Shown here: one piece after another, positions 1-7,800 of the stretch
Layout: the number at the start of each line of letters is the position of its first letter
Position numbering within the stretch: position 1 is the stretch's first letter
Assembly: GCA_964412365.1 (NCBI GenBank)
Contig: CAYPOI010000061.1
Coordinates: 1-15,645 of the forward strand
Direction of reading: 5' to 3'
DNA length: 15,645 nt
Source of the DNA: CAMTWZ01 sp964412365
GTDB lineage: Bacteria > Bacteroidota > Rhodothermia > Balneolales > HLUCCA01
Program-made: the position numbers and the translations under genes
The notes under the pieces: generated by a model
Seen by the model: the letters and a program-made list of their open reading frames with translations, nothing else
The model's database searches: none
What the model was told of the DNA's origin: nothing

Positions 1-1
1 G

Positions 2-214
2 TTATTTGCCCGGTTCGACCTTGCAGGTGCTTACGCCGAGGAGAGCATACAAGCCACAAAAGCTGAATACGCTAGTCAATACGGCAATGGCTGCTACAAC
101 AAGAGCCACAATGCCGAGCGTGCCGGTTGCGATGCCAGCAAAGTATAGATACAGCGCGACGGCTGCGATCACATAACGGACGATTTTGTCGGTGGTGCCT
201 ACGTTTGGTTTCAT
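2..214 (-). CDS. DUF2892 / YgaP-like small inner-membrane protein
   Basis: A complete 70-residue protein. After a short polar start (MKPNVGTTDK), two hydrophobic segments at about residues 11-30 and 33-52 form a membrane hairpin. They are followed by a tail with two cysteines (C53 and C64, in FCGLYALLGVSTC) and a charged end. This pattern, including the NVGxxD start and the C-G-L-Y-x-L-x-G-x-x-T-C tail, is that of the DUF2892 family, the membrane part of E. coli YgaP. The family has no settled biochemical role; it often sits near rhodanese, sulfide or Crp/Fnr genes. Here it lies downstream of a Crp/Fnr-type regulator on the same strand, with a CRP-like palindrome 63 bp upstream of its ATG. 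The ATG at 214 is the only plausible start; no clear Shine-Dalgarno is seen. Confidence 0.85.
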   Translation of the reverse strand: MKPNVGTTDKIVRYVIAAVALYLYFAGIATGTLGIVALVVAAIAVLTSVFSFCGLYALLGVSTCKVEPGK

Positions 215-276
215 ATGAATCTGAGGTTTAAGTGAGTTTGAATGTTGAAATGTACTAAAACATCGGGAAGCCTACC

Positions 277-292
277 TGTGACCTATGTCACC
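277..292 (-). promoter_or_regulatory. CRP-type palindrome upstream of the DUF2892 gene
   Basis: The sequence TGTGA-CCTATG-TCACC matches the CRP half-site TGTGA-N6-TCACA in nine of ten positions. The inner arms GTGAC/GTCAC are perfectly symmetric. It overlaps the last codons and stop of the crp/fnr-like gene. Its centre lies about 70 bp upstream of the DUF2892 ATG, which would suit activation of a promoter with a start near 243 (a weak TAGTAC lies near 252-257). The recognition helix of the regulator encoded here (SREVVTR) keeps the R, E and R that in CRP (SRETVGR) read TGTGA. That this regulator binds here is inference. Confidence 0.6.
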
Positions 293-873
293 GAATCTTT
301 CACAAAAATTCCATGATCTTGCAAGACAACCCATCCATCGGATTGGAGTTTTTGCAAGATCCGGGTCACCACTTCACGCGAGGTCCCCACTTCATCCGCA
401 ATCTGGCGATGGCTCATCATCACAGGATTGGTGCCCAAGTACTGCTTTTTTTCACGAATGTGATGAAGAATGCGCTCATCCAACCGCTTGAACAACAATC
501 CGTGGATGGTTTCGAGAAGTTCGAGGTAGCGCTTGTTATATAGCTCCAAAAATCGGGCATACCCGTTGGGATCGGTAGCCAACCAATCCGGAAGATTCTG
601 CGCCGGTAATAGCCAGCACTCCGAATCGAGCTCCGTACTGGCGTATACTTGGCTTTTTCCATGACTCATGCATGCCGCGAACGACATGATGCAACTCTCC
701 CCAGGGTGGATGTAATACAACAGCAGTTCTTTGTCTTCGACGCGGGTGAACACCTTGATGAGTCCCTCCTTCACGATGGGAATCACTGACACGGTGTCTC
801 CGGCCGACAGCAGGACCGTCTGTTTTCGGATGAGTTTGTGAACACAAAGCGAGGTTAAAGCAGGGCTGATCAT
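283..873 (-). CDS. Crp/Fnr-family transcriptional regulator
   Basis: A 196-residue cytoplasmic DNA-binding protein with a cyclic-nucleotide-binding-like beta roll (about residues 12-100), a long dimerisation helix (about 105-140) and a winged helix-turn-helix (about 150-190). The recognition helix SREVVTRILQKL is CRP-like: R, E and R are in the positions that contact TGTGA. The phosphate-binding cassette of true cAMP receptors (RxA) is absent. The four cysteines (C10, C61, C68, C86) are not in an FNR iron-sulfur arrangement, so the ligand is unknown. I chose the ATG at 873; an in-frame TTG at 882 is possible. The gene starts 13 nt after the receptor stop codon and so is probably co-transcribed with it, placing it under the TPP riboswitch unless that control is local to the receptor. 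The likely downstream target is the DUF2892 gene. Confidence 0.9.
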   Translation of the reverse strand: MISPALTSLCVHKLIRKQTVLLSAGDTVSVIPIVKEGLIKVFTRVEDKELLLYYIHPGESCIMSFAACMSHGKSQVYASTELDSECWLLPAQNLPDWLATDPNGYARFLELYNKRYLELLETIHGLLFKRLDERILHHIREKKQYLGTNPVMMSHRQIADEVGTSREVVTRILQKLQSDGWVVLQDHGIFVKDSVT

Positions 874-886
874 ATCCTGCAAGGTA

Positions 887-3049
887 TCAAAACGAAACCA
901 TCAGTTGCAGCATCAGATGCCGACCGGCTTGCGGATAGTAGAAATTGAAGCGCTGCTCTCCCCCGCCGATCCAACCATAGGTATATCCGTTCGTTTCATA
1001 CTCCGCATTCAGCGCATTGTACATCACCGCTTGGATGTTCAAGAAGGATGTGGGCGAATAGGATGCGCTCAGGTCGACCGTCGCATACGGATCGATACTT
1101 CTGGATTTGAGTGAACTATTGTCCAAAAACTGACGCGAAACGCCCTTAAAACTCATTCCTGCACGATACTTACGCGTTTCCCAACGTGCGTTTAGGGCAC
1201 CGATCACCCTTGGTGAGAACGAAATATCGGTGTTCGTATACCGAATAGCCGTTTGCCCGCCATTGTCATAATCGTCCAGGAATTCAATGAATTCGGGAAG
1301 GATGCTTCTGCTTAGTGTGAGATTTCCATCCACGATCAGGTGATCCATCATCCTCATTCCGGCTTCCAGTTCGATGCCTTGGCGAAAACTTTCCTTCACG
1401 TTTTCGCGGTTGTATGCGCCCACATCGTTCACCTCGCCTGTGAGGACGAGCTGATTGTCGTAGATCATCCAATAGCCGTTCACGCCTACAAAGAGGTCGG
1501 CGGATTGGAACCGGTACCCCGCTTCGAGATCATATAAGGTTTCGTGCTTCGGACGAGATTCCGGTGTCGATTGCGTGAAATCGCGACGCGTCGGTTCTTT
1601 ATTCCCCACGCCAAACGAAGCATAGGCCCGTGACGATTCGCCCAGCCTCAGGACCGTTCCGATTTTCGGATTCACAAAGAGCAGCGTTTCGTTCTGGGTC
1701 ACATCATTCAAGTTCGTGTCGATGCCCAAGAACCGATAGTACACATTTCGTACTTGCACGTCGGTGAACAAACTAAGTGCCGAAGTCACACTCACATTCC
1801 ATTTCGCATAAGCGCTGGCATCCGTTTTGAACCCGGTATTGTCGTAATAGCGTGAGCGGATGTCGGCTTCGGCGATGTCCCGCGCCCAGATCACTTCCCC
1901 AAAATGGTCGCCGTCGTAGCGGTTGATGGATGTTCCGATGACCAACGAACTGCGCTCTGATTTCCGCTCTACCGACGACACTACCCCATAAAACCGGTTA
2001 TCCAACCAACGCCGCCTGATCAGATCGCTCGACGCACCAGGCGAAAACCCATACTCCTCGGGATCTTGCCCGTTGCGGAATTCCTCATAGTAGCCGGCTC
2101 CCAATGTGCCGTGGAGTCCCACGTGCGCCGACCAATCCGGCGACAATATTCTGCGATAATGCACATGCAAATGGTTTTGCTTGTAACGATCCACTTGGTC
2201 TTCGTACGTGTAGGCGTTGTATGTGCGGTTTCCGGATTCCAACAAATGGGCACGGTCTTCCGGCGAGAGCCAATGTTGATCCGCATAGTCGTTCATCCCC
2301 GCCACGTCGCCTTTCAGCCGCGCTTCGGGGACGCCATTCCACGCCTGATACGTCCGCTCGGAACCCGACATCACCTGCACGCTGAAAATGTCGTTGGTTC
2401 CAGTGCGAGTCATTGTCAGAAAAGATGATCCCAGATCGGATGCGGCCCGATCGATGAATCCGTCGGATGTGATGCGGCTCAGGCGTCCTTCGAAGGCCCA
2501 GCGTGAGGGAAGCAAGCCGGTACCGAAACGCAGTGTTTGTCGCGAGGTGTTGAACGAACCGGCGCCGCTCACGATTTCCACGAAGGGTTGGGTGCTGGCG
2601 GCGGCGGTCTCGATGTTCACCGATGCGCCGAAGGCCGCGGGCCCATTTACGGAGGAACCCACGCCGCGTTGGATCTGCATCGACCCAATGCTGGATGCGA
2701 AATCGGGCAGGTTCACCCAAAAGACGCCATGCGATTCGGCATCGTTGAGGGGAATGCCGTTGATGGTGACGTTGATCCGGGTGTCGTCAGTGCCACGGAT
2801 GCGGATGCCGGTATAGCCTACGCCCATCCCGGCGTCGGACGTGGACACCACCGAAGGCGAGGAGAGAAGCAGGGCGGGGATGTCTTTGCCCAGATCGAGT
2901 CGACGGATCTGCGAACGTGTGAGTTCGGAATAGGTGACGGGAACCGATGCATCGACACGCTGACCATAGATAATTTGGTCGGGGATGACAACTTGCTTGA
3001 GGGTGTCGGTCGGTTGGGTGAACAGCAGAACCAGTATCGAAAGGAACAT
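887..3049 (-). CDS. TonB-dependent outer-membrane receptor, likely thiamine uptake
   Basis: A complete 720-residue receptor. The plug domain covers about residues 35-150, with the landmark stretches GYTGIRIRGTDDTRINVTING, NDAESHG and the RGVGSSVNGPAAFGASVNIET region. A beta barrel of about 570 residues follows and ends in aromatic Phe (LMVSF), as expected for BAM-assembled barrels. TLKQVVI (residues 16-22) is a likely TonB box. There is no N-terminal carboxypeptidase-like domain, so this is the short class. Substrate is inferred from the TPP riboswitch directly upstream; such riboswitches are known to precede TonB-dependent thiamine receptors in Bacteroidota. The signal peptide is odd: MFLSILVLLFTQ is hydrophobic but lacks the usual basic N-region. 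GGAG eight bases before the ATG at 3049 supports this start. Confidence 0.93.
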   Translation of the reverse strand: MFLSILVLLFTQPTDTLKQVVIPDQIIYGQRVDASVPVTYSELTRSQIRRLDLGKDIPALLLSSPSVVSTSDAGMGVGYTGIRIRGTDDTRINVTINGIPLNDAESHGVFWVNLPDFASSIGSMQIQRGVGSSVNGPAAFGASVNIETAAASTQPFVEIVSGAGSFNTSRQTLRFGTGLLPSRWAFEGRLSRITSDGFIDRAASDLGSSFLTMTRTGTNDIFSVQVMSGSERTYQAWNGVPEARLKGDVAGMNDYADQHWLSPEDRAHLLESGNRTYNAYTYEDQVDRYKQNHLHVHYRRILSPDWSAHVGLHGTLGAGYYEEFRNGQDPEEYGFSPGASSDLIRRRWLDNRFYGVVSSVERKSERSSLVIGTSINRYDGDHFGEVIWARDIAEADIRSRYYDNTGFKTDASAYAKWNVSVTSALSLFTDVQVRNVYYRFLGIDTNLNDVTQNETLLFVNPKIGTVLRLGESSRAYASFGVGNKEPTRRDFTQSTPESRPKHETLYDLEAGYRFQSADLFVGVNGYWMIYDNQLVLTGEVNDVGAYNRENVKESFRQGIELEAGMRMMDHLIVDGNLTLSRSILPEFIEFLDDYDNGGQTAIRYTNTDISFSPRVIGALNARWETRKYRAGMSFKGVSRQFLDNSSLKSRSIDPYATVDLSASYSPTSFLNIQAVMYNALNAEYETNGYTYGWIGGGEQRFNFYYPQAGRHLMLQLMVSF

Positions 3050-3103
3050 CAGAAAAACTCCGTATTTGGGGTGAATGGCCGGAGGTTCCGTGATGCTGGA
3101 ACT
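3050..3103 (-). promoter_or_regulatory. Expression platform between TPP aptamer and receptor ATG
   Basis: On the minus strand the leader holds CTCCG (within + positions 3080-3084) and, 17 nt later, CGGAG (3058-3062) followed by TTTTT. CGGAG contains the Shine-Dalgarno GGAG of the receptor gene. Pairing of the two would hide the ribosome site and also resembles a weak terminator with five Us. A second small hairpin GTTCC/GGAAC lies next to the aptamer and would compete for neighbouring bases. The pairing is read by eye, not folded. Confidence 0.45.
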
Positions 3104-3182
3104 GGTTAATCCCTACGCCGGCATGACCCGGATCAGGTTCTTAGGGTATGATCTCAGCCCGCTCGTGCGGACACCCCCAACC
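3104..3182 (-). promoter_or_regulatory. TPP (THI-box) riboswitch aptamer
   Basis: The reverse complement carries the THI-box landmarks in order: GGGGGTG, GGGCTGAGAT, ATACCC, GAACCTGATC, CGGGTCATGCCGGCGTAGGG. A closing P1 helix can form from GGTT/AACC at the ends. The element binds thiamine pyrophosphate and normally lowers expression of thiamine synthesis or uptake genes. It lies 55 nt upstream of the TonB-dependent receptor on the same strand and sets the substrate prediction for it. Confidence 0.95.
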
Positions 3183-3188
3183 GTTTCC

Positions 3189-3197
3189 AATATACCA
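3189..3197 (-). promoter_or_regulatory. Possible extended -10 promoter for riboswitch transcript
   Basis: On the minus strand TGG-TATATT fits an extended -10 element (TGnTATAAT) and would start RNA a few bases before the aptamer. No good -35 box is found at the right distance, because that space is taken by the 3206-3235 hairpin. Confidence 0.35.
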
Positions 3198-3205
3198 AAA
3201 AAGGA

Positions 3206-3235
3206 AAAGCCCGGGACGGTCAAACCCCGGGCTTT
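3206..3235 (-). terminator. Intrinsic terminator hairpin facing left
   Basis: AAAGCCCGGG pairs perfectly with CCCGGGCTTT around a 10-nt loop. On the minus strand the stem runs into TTTTCCTTTTTT, the pattern of an intrinsic terminator; on the plus strand only TTTCG follows. No convincing minus-strand gene ends here. It may insulate the riboswitch operon from leftward read-through, or end a small RNA. Confidence 0.7.
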
Positions 3236-3316
3236 CGTAAGTCATTCTATCGTCAGTCGTCGGCATCGTAAACCCGAGTGATTGGATTGGGTTCCCGGAA
3301 CGTGGTATTTTCTCTT

Positions 3317-3559
3317 ATGAACAACAAGAACAAAAAGCGCCTCTTTTTCGCGACCATCGTCGTGCTCATCGCCGGATTTCTGCTGATGGATGCCTTGCAT
3401 CTGTTTGATGAAGGGGATTATTTCGTCGTTCCGCATGGCTCGCATTCCCACTATGTACCGAGGGATCGGGATGCGAATGTACCACTGGAGAATTTCCCGA
3501 CCACGGAACCAAGACCGGGTGAGAGAATCATGCCGAATGGGGAGGTTGTTCGGATGTAG
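3317..3559 (+). CDS. Small membrane-anchored protein with HxxHxH motif
   Basis: An 80-residue protein: a basic N-terminus (MNNKNKKR), one membrane segment at about residues 9-27, then a polar domain of about 50 residues outside the cytoplasmic membrane. Residues 34-49 read DYFVVPHGSHSHYVPR. H40, H43 and H45 form HxxHxH within VPHGxHxHYVP, which closely resembles the zinc-binding histidine-triad motif of streptococcal Pht surface proteins. A role in binding zinc or another metal is inference; the family is otherwise unknown to me. The frame extends to an ATG at 3278, but the basic/hydrophobic start fits 3317. A loose promoter (TTGGAT, 18 nt, TATTTT at 3282-3311) would give an almost leaderless mRNA. 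The gene is transcribed away from the riboswitch operon. Confidence 0.7.
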   Translation: MNNKNKKRLFFATIVVLIAGFLLMDALHLFDEGDYFVVPHGSHSHYVPRDRDANVPLENFPTTEPRPGERIMPNGEVVRM

Positions 3560-3584
3560 GTCCTTCGCTTCGCTCAGGATGACA
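3559..3584 (+). repeat. Interspersed repeat, TCATCCTGAGC-type copy
   Basis: The stretch from GGTCCTTCGC to CAGGATGACA starts at the last base of the small-protein gene. The same words recur at 3637-3675, inverted at 3767-3800, at 8526-8557, inverted at 8649-8688, and in degenerate form inside a coding region at 4082-4108. The family is common between genes in many environmental genomes; its function is unknown. Confidence 0.8.
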
Positions 3585-3590
3585 TGCGCG

Positions 3591-3652
3591 ACGTGCGAGG
3601 TGCGAAGTAAGAGGTGCTTCGCGAAATAATGAATAGGTCCTTCGCTGCGGGC
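3591..3652. repeat. GTGCGA/GAAGC repeat copy 1
   Basis: The stretch beginning GTGCGAGGTGCGAAG, with a GCGAAG/CTTCGC hairpin at 3602-3622 and ending in GGTCCTTCGCT, matches 10296-10352 with few differences. It sits between the end of the small HxxHxH gene and the inverted-repeat element, and overlaps the left arm of that element. Confidence 0.7.
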
Positions 3653-3800
3653 TATGCCCTTCGCTCAGGATGACACGTGCATAGCTGGTAAATAAAAGGC
3701 GGCATAACAAATTACCAAGTGTACTTAGGTAGTCGTTATGCCGCTTCTTGATATAAAAAATGAGACTGTCATCCTGAGGGAGTGAAACGACCGAAGGACC
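3637..3800. repeat. MITE-like inverted-repeat element, copy 1
   Basis: The outer arms (GGTCCTTCG at the left, CGAAGGACC at the right) and the inner arms CTCAGGATGACA/TGTCATCCTGAG (3664-3675 and 3767-3778) are inverted repeats around exactly 91 internal bases. The copy at 8526-8688 also has exactly 91. Inside lies a 46-nt hairpin at 3699-3744: GCGGCATAAC/GTTATGCCGC enclosing CC-AAGT-GT-ACTT-A-GG. It contains no gene. The hairpin may end transcription from both sides, as it lies between convergent genes. Confidence 0.75.
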
Positions 3801-3804
3801 TTAA

Positions 3805-4040
3805 CCTCGCGCCTCGCACATCGACACCTATTTCAAGAGCATAATTTTCCTCACATCCCGCATCCCAGCAGCTTCCAGCACGATCACATACATCCCGCTC
3901 GGCAACCCGGCTGCATCGAAGGTGACGGAGTGCTGACCTGAGGGCATCATCCCATCGACAAGTATTTGTATTTCGCGTCCCATCACATCATAAACAGCGA
4001 TTCGCGTTTCTCGTCCAACGTCCATCGTCCATCGTATGTG
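3805..4040 (-). repeat. Sorting-domain DNA cassette, copy A
   Basis: This block covers the end of the 344-residue protein gene plus 23 bases after its stop. It matches 8748-8983 at the end of the GHL10-like gene. The downstream 35 nt (3805-3839) differ at two positions and the 96 nt at 3945-4040 differ at two; the part between is more diverged. The proteins upstream of the cassette are unrelated. Confidence 0.8.
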
Positions 4041-4862
4041 CGTCGAAGGATTAAATGGGTTGGGGTAGGTGCTTAATAGTGCAGGTCTTTCGCTGCGTTC
4101 AGGTTGAAGCACATCATCAATTGAGGTGGTGTAGACAGTTGTGGTGTCTCCAGTGACTTGCCCGTTCAAATAGTAGCCACGCAAAGAGCTTGTAAAATAA
4201 AATCCCCAACCTAAAACAGGAAATCCTAAACCGGACGTAAAATAGTCCTGAACACCTGATACAAACTCGCCACCTGTTATTCCGTCAATATCTTGTGGAT
4301 TTACAGCTAAATAATTTGTGAAACTATATTCGATTCTTCCATACGGTCCAACTTCATGTTCAAGATCTCGATCGAATAGACGCCGAAGTTTGTAAGGATT
4401 TGATTCACTCATGGTCCCATCATATTCTAGCAGCCAAGGTTGATCTTCGTCGCGATCGAAATCAGCGATCATATCCCGATCCTGAAAGTCACCAGTAACA
4501 TCCTCGAGTTCCGAATATATGTAGATACGGTTGTCAACTTGACAAAGAACATATTCCGATATACCTTCGACAATCGATCCGGCAATCTGGGATTCGTGGT
4601 ATAAGGTGCGACTAGTTTTAACTTCAATAATACCACAAACATATGAATCCGCTTCCAATCGATCTACCACACGTAGTCGAGATCTTGAACATTCTCCATT
4701 GGAAATGCATTGTGGATGATCGTACTCCTGATATGCCCACACGTTCCCAACCTCGAGCGGGAAATGGAATTGCGGGTTATCCGTTTGAGCTTGGACTTGA
4801 GAGATTTGACTAATGAGCCCAATCACAATAATTGAAAGAAAAAGGCGGAATGATTGTTTCAT
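3828..4862 (-). CDS. Secreted T9SS cargo protein of unknown function
   Basis: A 344-residue protein with a Sec signal peptide (about residues 1-25, ending VQAQ), an unrecognised region beginning FPLEVGNVWAYQE (a start seen in many secreted FCB-group proteins), and a type A T9SS sorting domain from about residue 262 (YPNPFNPSTHIRW ... MYVIVLEA ... KIMLLK). It is expected to cross the outer membrane through the T9SS and be released or anchored at the surface. Several cysteines (in PQCISNGECS, YVCG and VLCQ) may form disulfides. The ATG at 4862 has an excellent GGAGG seven bases upstream, 14 nt after the protease gene stop, so the two form an operon. The cargo part is AT-richer than the sorting domain, and the linker PERSERPA is encoded by repeat DNA. 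No enzymatic motif was recognised. Confidence 0.85.
   Translation of the reverse strand: MKQSFRLFLSIIVIGLISQISQVQAQTDNPQFHFPLEVGNVWAYQEYDHPQCISNGECSRSRLRVVDRLEADSYVCGIIEVKTSRTLYHESQIAGSIVEGISEYVLCQVDNRIYIYSELEDVTGDFQDRDMIADFDRDEDQPWLLEYDGTMSESNPYKLRRLFDRDLEHEVGPYGRIEYSFTNYLAVNPQDIDGITGGEFVSGVQDYFTSGLGFPVLGWGFYFTSSLRGYYLNGQVTGDTTTVYTTSIDDVLQPERSERPALLSTYPNPFNPSTHIRWTMDVGRETRIAVYDVMGREIQILVDGMMPSGQHSVTFDAAGLPSGMYVIVLEAAGMRDVRKIMLLK
4082..4108 (+). repeat. Degenerate interspersed repeat inside a coding region
   Basis: AGGTCTTTCGCTGCGTTCAGG, continuing into TTGA, matches the intergenic repeat (AGGTCCTTCGCTTCGCTCAGG, then ATGA) at about 22 of 27 positions. Read on the minus strand it encodes LQPERSERPA, exactly at the junction between the cargo part and the T9SS sorting domain. 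Confidence 0.65.
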
Positions 4863-4876
4863 GATATTACCTCCGC

Positions 4877-7800
4877 TTATTTGATTAGGGTGACCCGCTG
4901 GGTCAGGGTTTGTTGGCTGGTGTGCACGCGGATCAGGTAGACGCCGCTTGCCATTGCTGATCCGTCCATACGCACGCTATGATGGCCAGTGGTCAATTGT
5001 CCATCCATGAGCGTCTGAACCCGCTGACCAAGGGTGTTGTACACCTCGATCCTGACTCGTTGTTCCGAACGTAGCTCGATCGTCACAACCGTTTCTGGGT
5101 TGAACGGATTCGGAAAGATCGTCAAAACAGGTTCGTCTTTCGGGTCTTGGGTCGTTAAAGTTGGTGATTGCTCCATTATGCCCGACCCCTTCATGAACCG
5201 CTGTTCCGGCCGAGTTCTGAAGATATCTTCCATCATCGAAGCGTAAGAGGTGACAACGTCTTCTGGTTGTCCGGCGCCGCGTTGCAACTCGGATAGCTGG
5301 CTTAGATAATCTCTGGCAGCCGTCAAATCTCCCTTTTGCTCACTGATGCTCATGAGCACCTGCGTCGCCGCGAGCCGGACCCCTGGATGTTGCTGTGTTT
5401 CAAGCAAATCCAACGCCGCACTCTCGGCTCGTTGGGGTGAATTGGATACCCACGCCCTGAGTTGTAGTTCGATCGCTCTCACCGCGCTTGTTGACACCGC
5501 GCTCAATCTAGTCACTTTGGCATAAAGTTCAGACAGCACAGCCCGGTTCGCATCGATATCCTGTCCATACCACTGTGGATCCCACATGAGTGTGTATAGA
5601 TCCAGGAAGGTTTGAATATCGTCCGGATCGGGCGAGGCGCCATTCAACTGTTGGCGGAGCTGGGTCGCGCGCTGGCGAATCCGGCTTCGGTGCTCTTCGG
5701 CTTGGCGATCTAAATCAGCCACAGAGGGATCATCCGAAGGTCGGACCTTAAGGAACTGATCCTTATAATAATGCGATTCGATAGGCAGGCTGGACGCCCC
5801 GAACACGTTTACTGCTGAGGTTTGATAAAAGTCATAATCCACTGAGCCGTAGAAGTCCGAGTTGGTCGGATCCGACGGCCCCCAATAGTTCTCATGGGCG
5901 GTGACTGTTCCGGATCCATAGTTGCGGATCAGGTAGGATGATCCGCCATGGATGTTGCTCCACCCGGGCTCGCCGATGGTATAGTAGTTGCCCATGTGCA
6001 AGGTCGATCCATTGGCCCTCAAAACCTGGTATTGCGGTTGCGCGCGGATCGAATTGTCCCCCTGAAGGTAGGAACCGGACTGATAGCGTAGCAGATGCAC
6101 CACCGATCCTGAATTGGCCTCGACGCCCGAACGGGTGGAGCTGCCCACAGCGTTACTATCCACTCGGCTCCTGTGGAATGACAATCCATTTGCGGACTCG
6201 TACCATGCGCCAGCCTCCCCGTTGTGGGTGATGGTCAGATTCGACAGTTTGCTGTCAGAGTAATACCCCACAAAACCCACCGTCCGGTTACCTGTCATCT
6301 GAACGTGATCGACAAGCACTTCGCTGTTGGACGGACCCGAACCGGACTGGTTCGAATAGGAACTCATTCCTCTCCAACCGTTGCGGAATATGGAATTGCG
6401 GATCTCGTTGTCGCGGCTGGCGACTTCGATATGCTTGGTGCCATACTCGAACACGCACCATTCAAAGCGGTTACCACCCGAACCGAGGAACAACTGACCC
6501 CACTCATTAGGGTAACTCCAACTTTCGGTGTCGTAACTCGTGGTGAATGTGATGGGCTTAGTCTGTGTCCCGATCGCGATGATCTTCCCACCCCCGGTGG
6601 TCGAGATCCTCGCATTGTTCTTTCCTAAGAAGATACGGGTGTCGGGTAGTATAGTCAGAGTGGCATTGTTGCTTACCACTACCGAGACAGTATCAGGGAT
6701 GAAGATCTCACCACTCCAGACGCGGTCGGTGTCAATGTCGAAGGGGTCATGATTCGTTTCAAAGAAGAACTCGATGGACGAACCTGTCAGAGGCTTGACT
6801 TGGATGGCCATGCCAAGCGGATAGAACGAAGTTGTATCGTTCCAAGCCAAATATTTCTTTGCTGCTGGGTTTGTGATGGCCGAGAAATAGGCACGATTGT
6901 TCTCATAACTGAAGGAGGAGATGAAACCGGCACCGAGATAATTATAACTTGTATCCCAAGCGTATATAGGTTGACTAATATCGTAGCAGTTAAAGCTAGG
7001 TGGACTAACAATTTGATTTGTGAGTGAAATTGCCCACATCCACGTCGAAGCATTATTGTTATTACAAATTGTAGAAGGATCCTGCCTCTGGTTAGCAGTA
7101 AGCTGATTCCTGCCATATTTTCGATTTGAATTCAATCGCCTGAAAATCGGTAACCCATTATCCTCGAAAAAAGGATTGGTGTGTGCCCAGTCATAGTCCC
7201 CTTCCGAGGATAATAAGCGGTTATAGTAAGAATGCAGCCCCAAAAGGTAAGAACCTGACAAAAACCCAAAATCTGACCTCGGCTTATACCGGTGATTCAT
7301 GATAAATAATCCATCATCATCAGTGTTCAAAGCCATATCGTTGTACACATGATCATTGTTCAAATAAAAGAAATAATAGTAATCATTATTGGACGTATTG
7401 GCCCATTTATAAGCCTGCCCTGATGCGATGAAATCTTCCAAATCATACAACCCATTGGAGCCGATGCTATCGACTGCCGCCCATCCGAGATATTCACTTT
7501 CCAAAGGATTTGGCATGAACATATTCTCGTTCCCAGCCGTCATCATTGAAGGAAATTTATGCAGCCCATTGGCATCACCTGCACCGCCTTGCGTAACTGG
7601 ATGACCAGAACCAAGAAACAGATGGCCCAATTCATGAATTATTGTCCGAAACAGTGTTTCATTTGAATCAAATCCACCTGCTCGCATCATTGTAACTCCT
7701 GAGCCCGGCGGATTGCTAAATCCGGGTAAAACCCTGATTCCATTAATAGTATCTGCTGGTCCAGACCCTAAACTTGCAAATCCACCTACAGGCCCACCAT

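Noticed and set aside
2537..3109. 190-codon open frame on the plus strand across the start of the TonB receptor and its leader
   Set aside because: It is antisense to the receptor plug and runs into the riboswitch; the product resembles no protein.
3242..3451. 69-codon minus-strand frame ending just before the orphan terminator
   Set aside because: The position is suggestive, but the sequence lacks features of a real protein and opposes the better HxxHxH gene. A non-coding RNA here remains possible.
3528..3710. Short minus-strand frame with a HPERSEGP-type peptide
   Set aside because: It is a translation of the interspersed repeat, a common false gene call.
3559..3827. CRISPR-like array
   Set aside because: The repeats are few, unequal in spacing and in both orientations, with no spacers and no cas genes.
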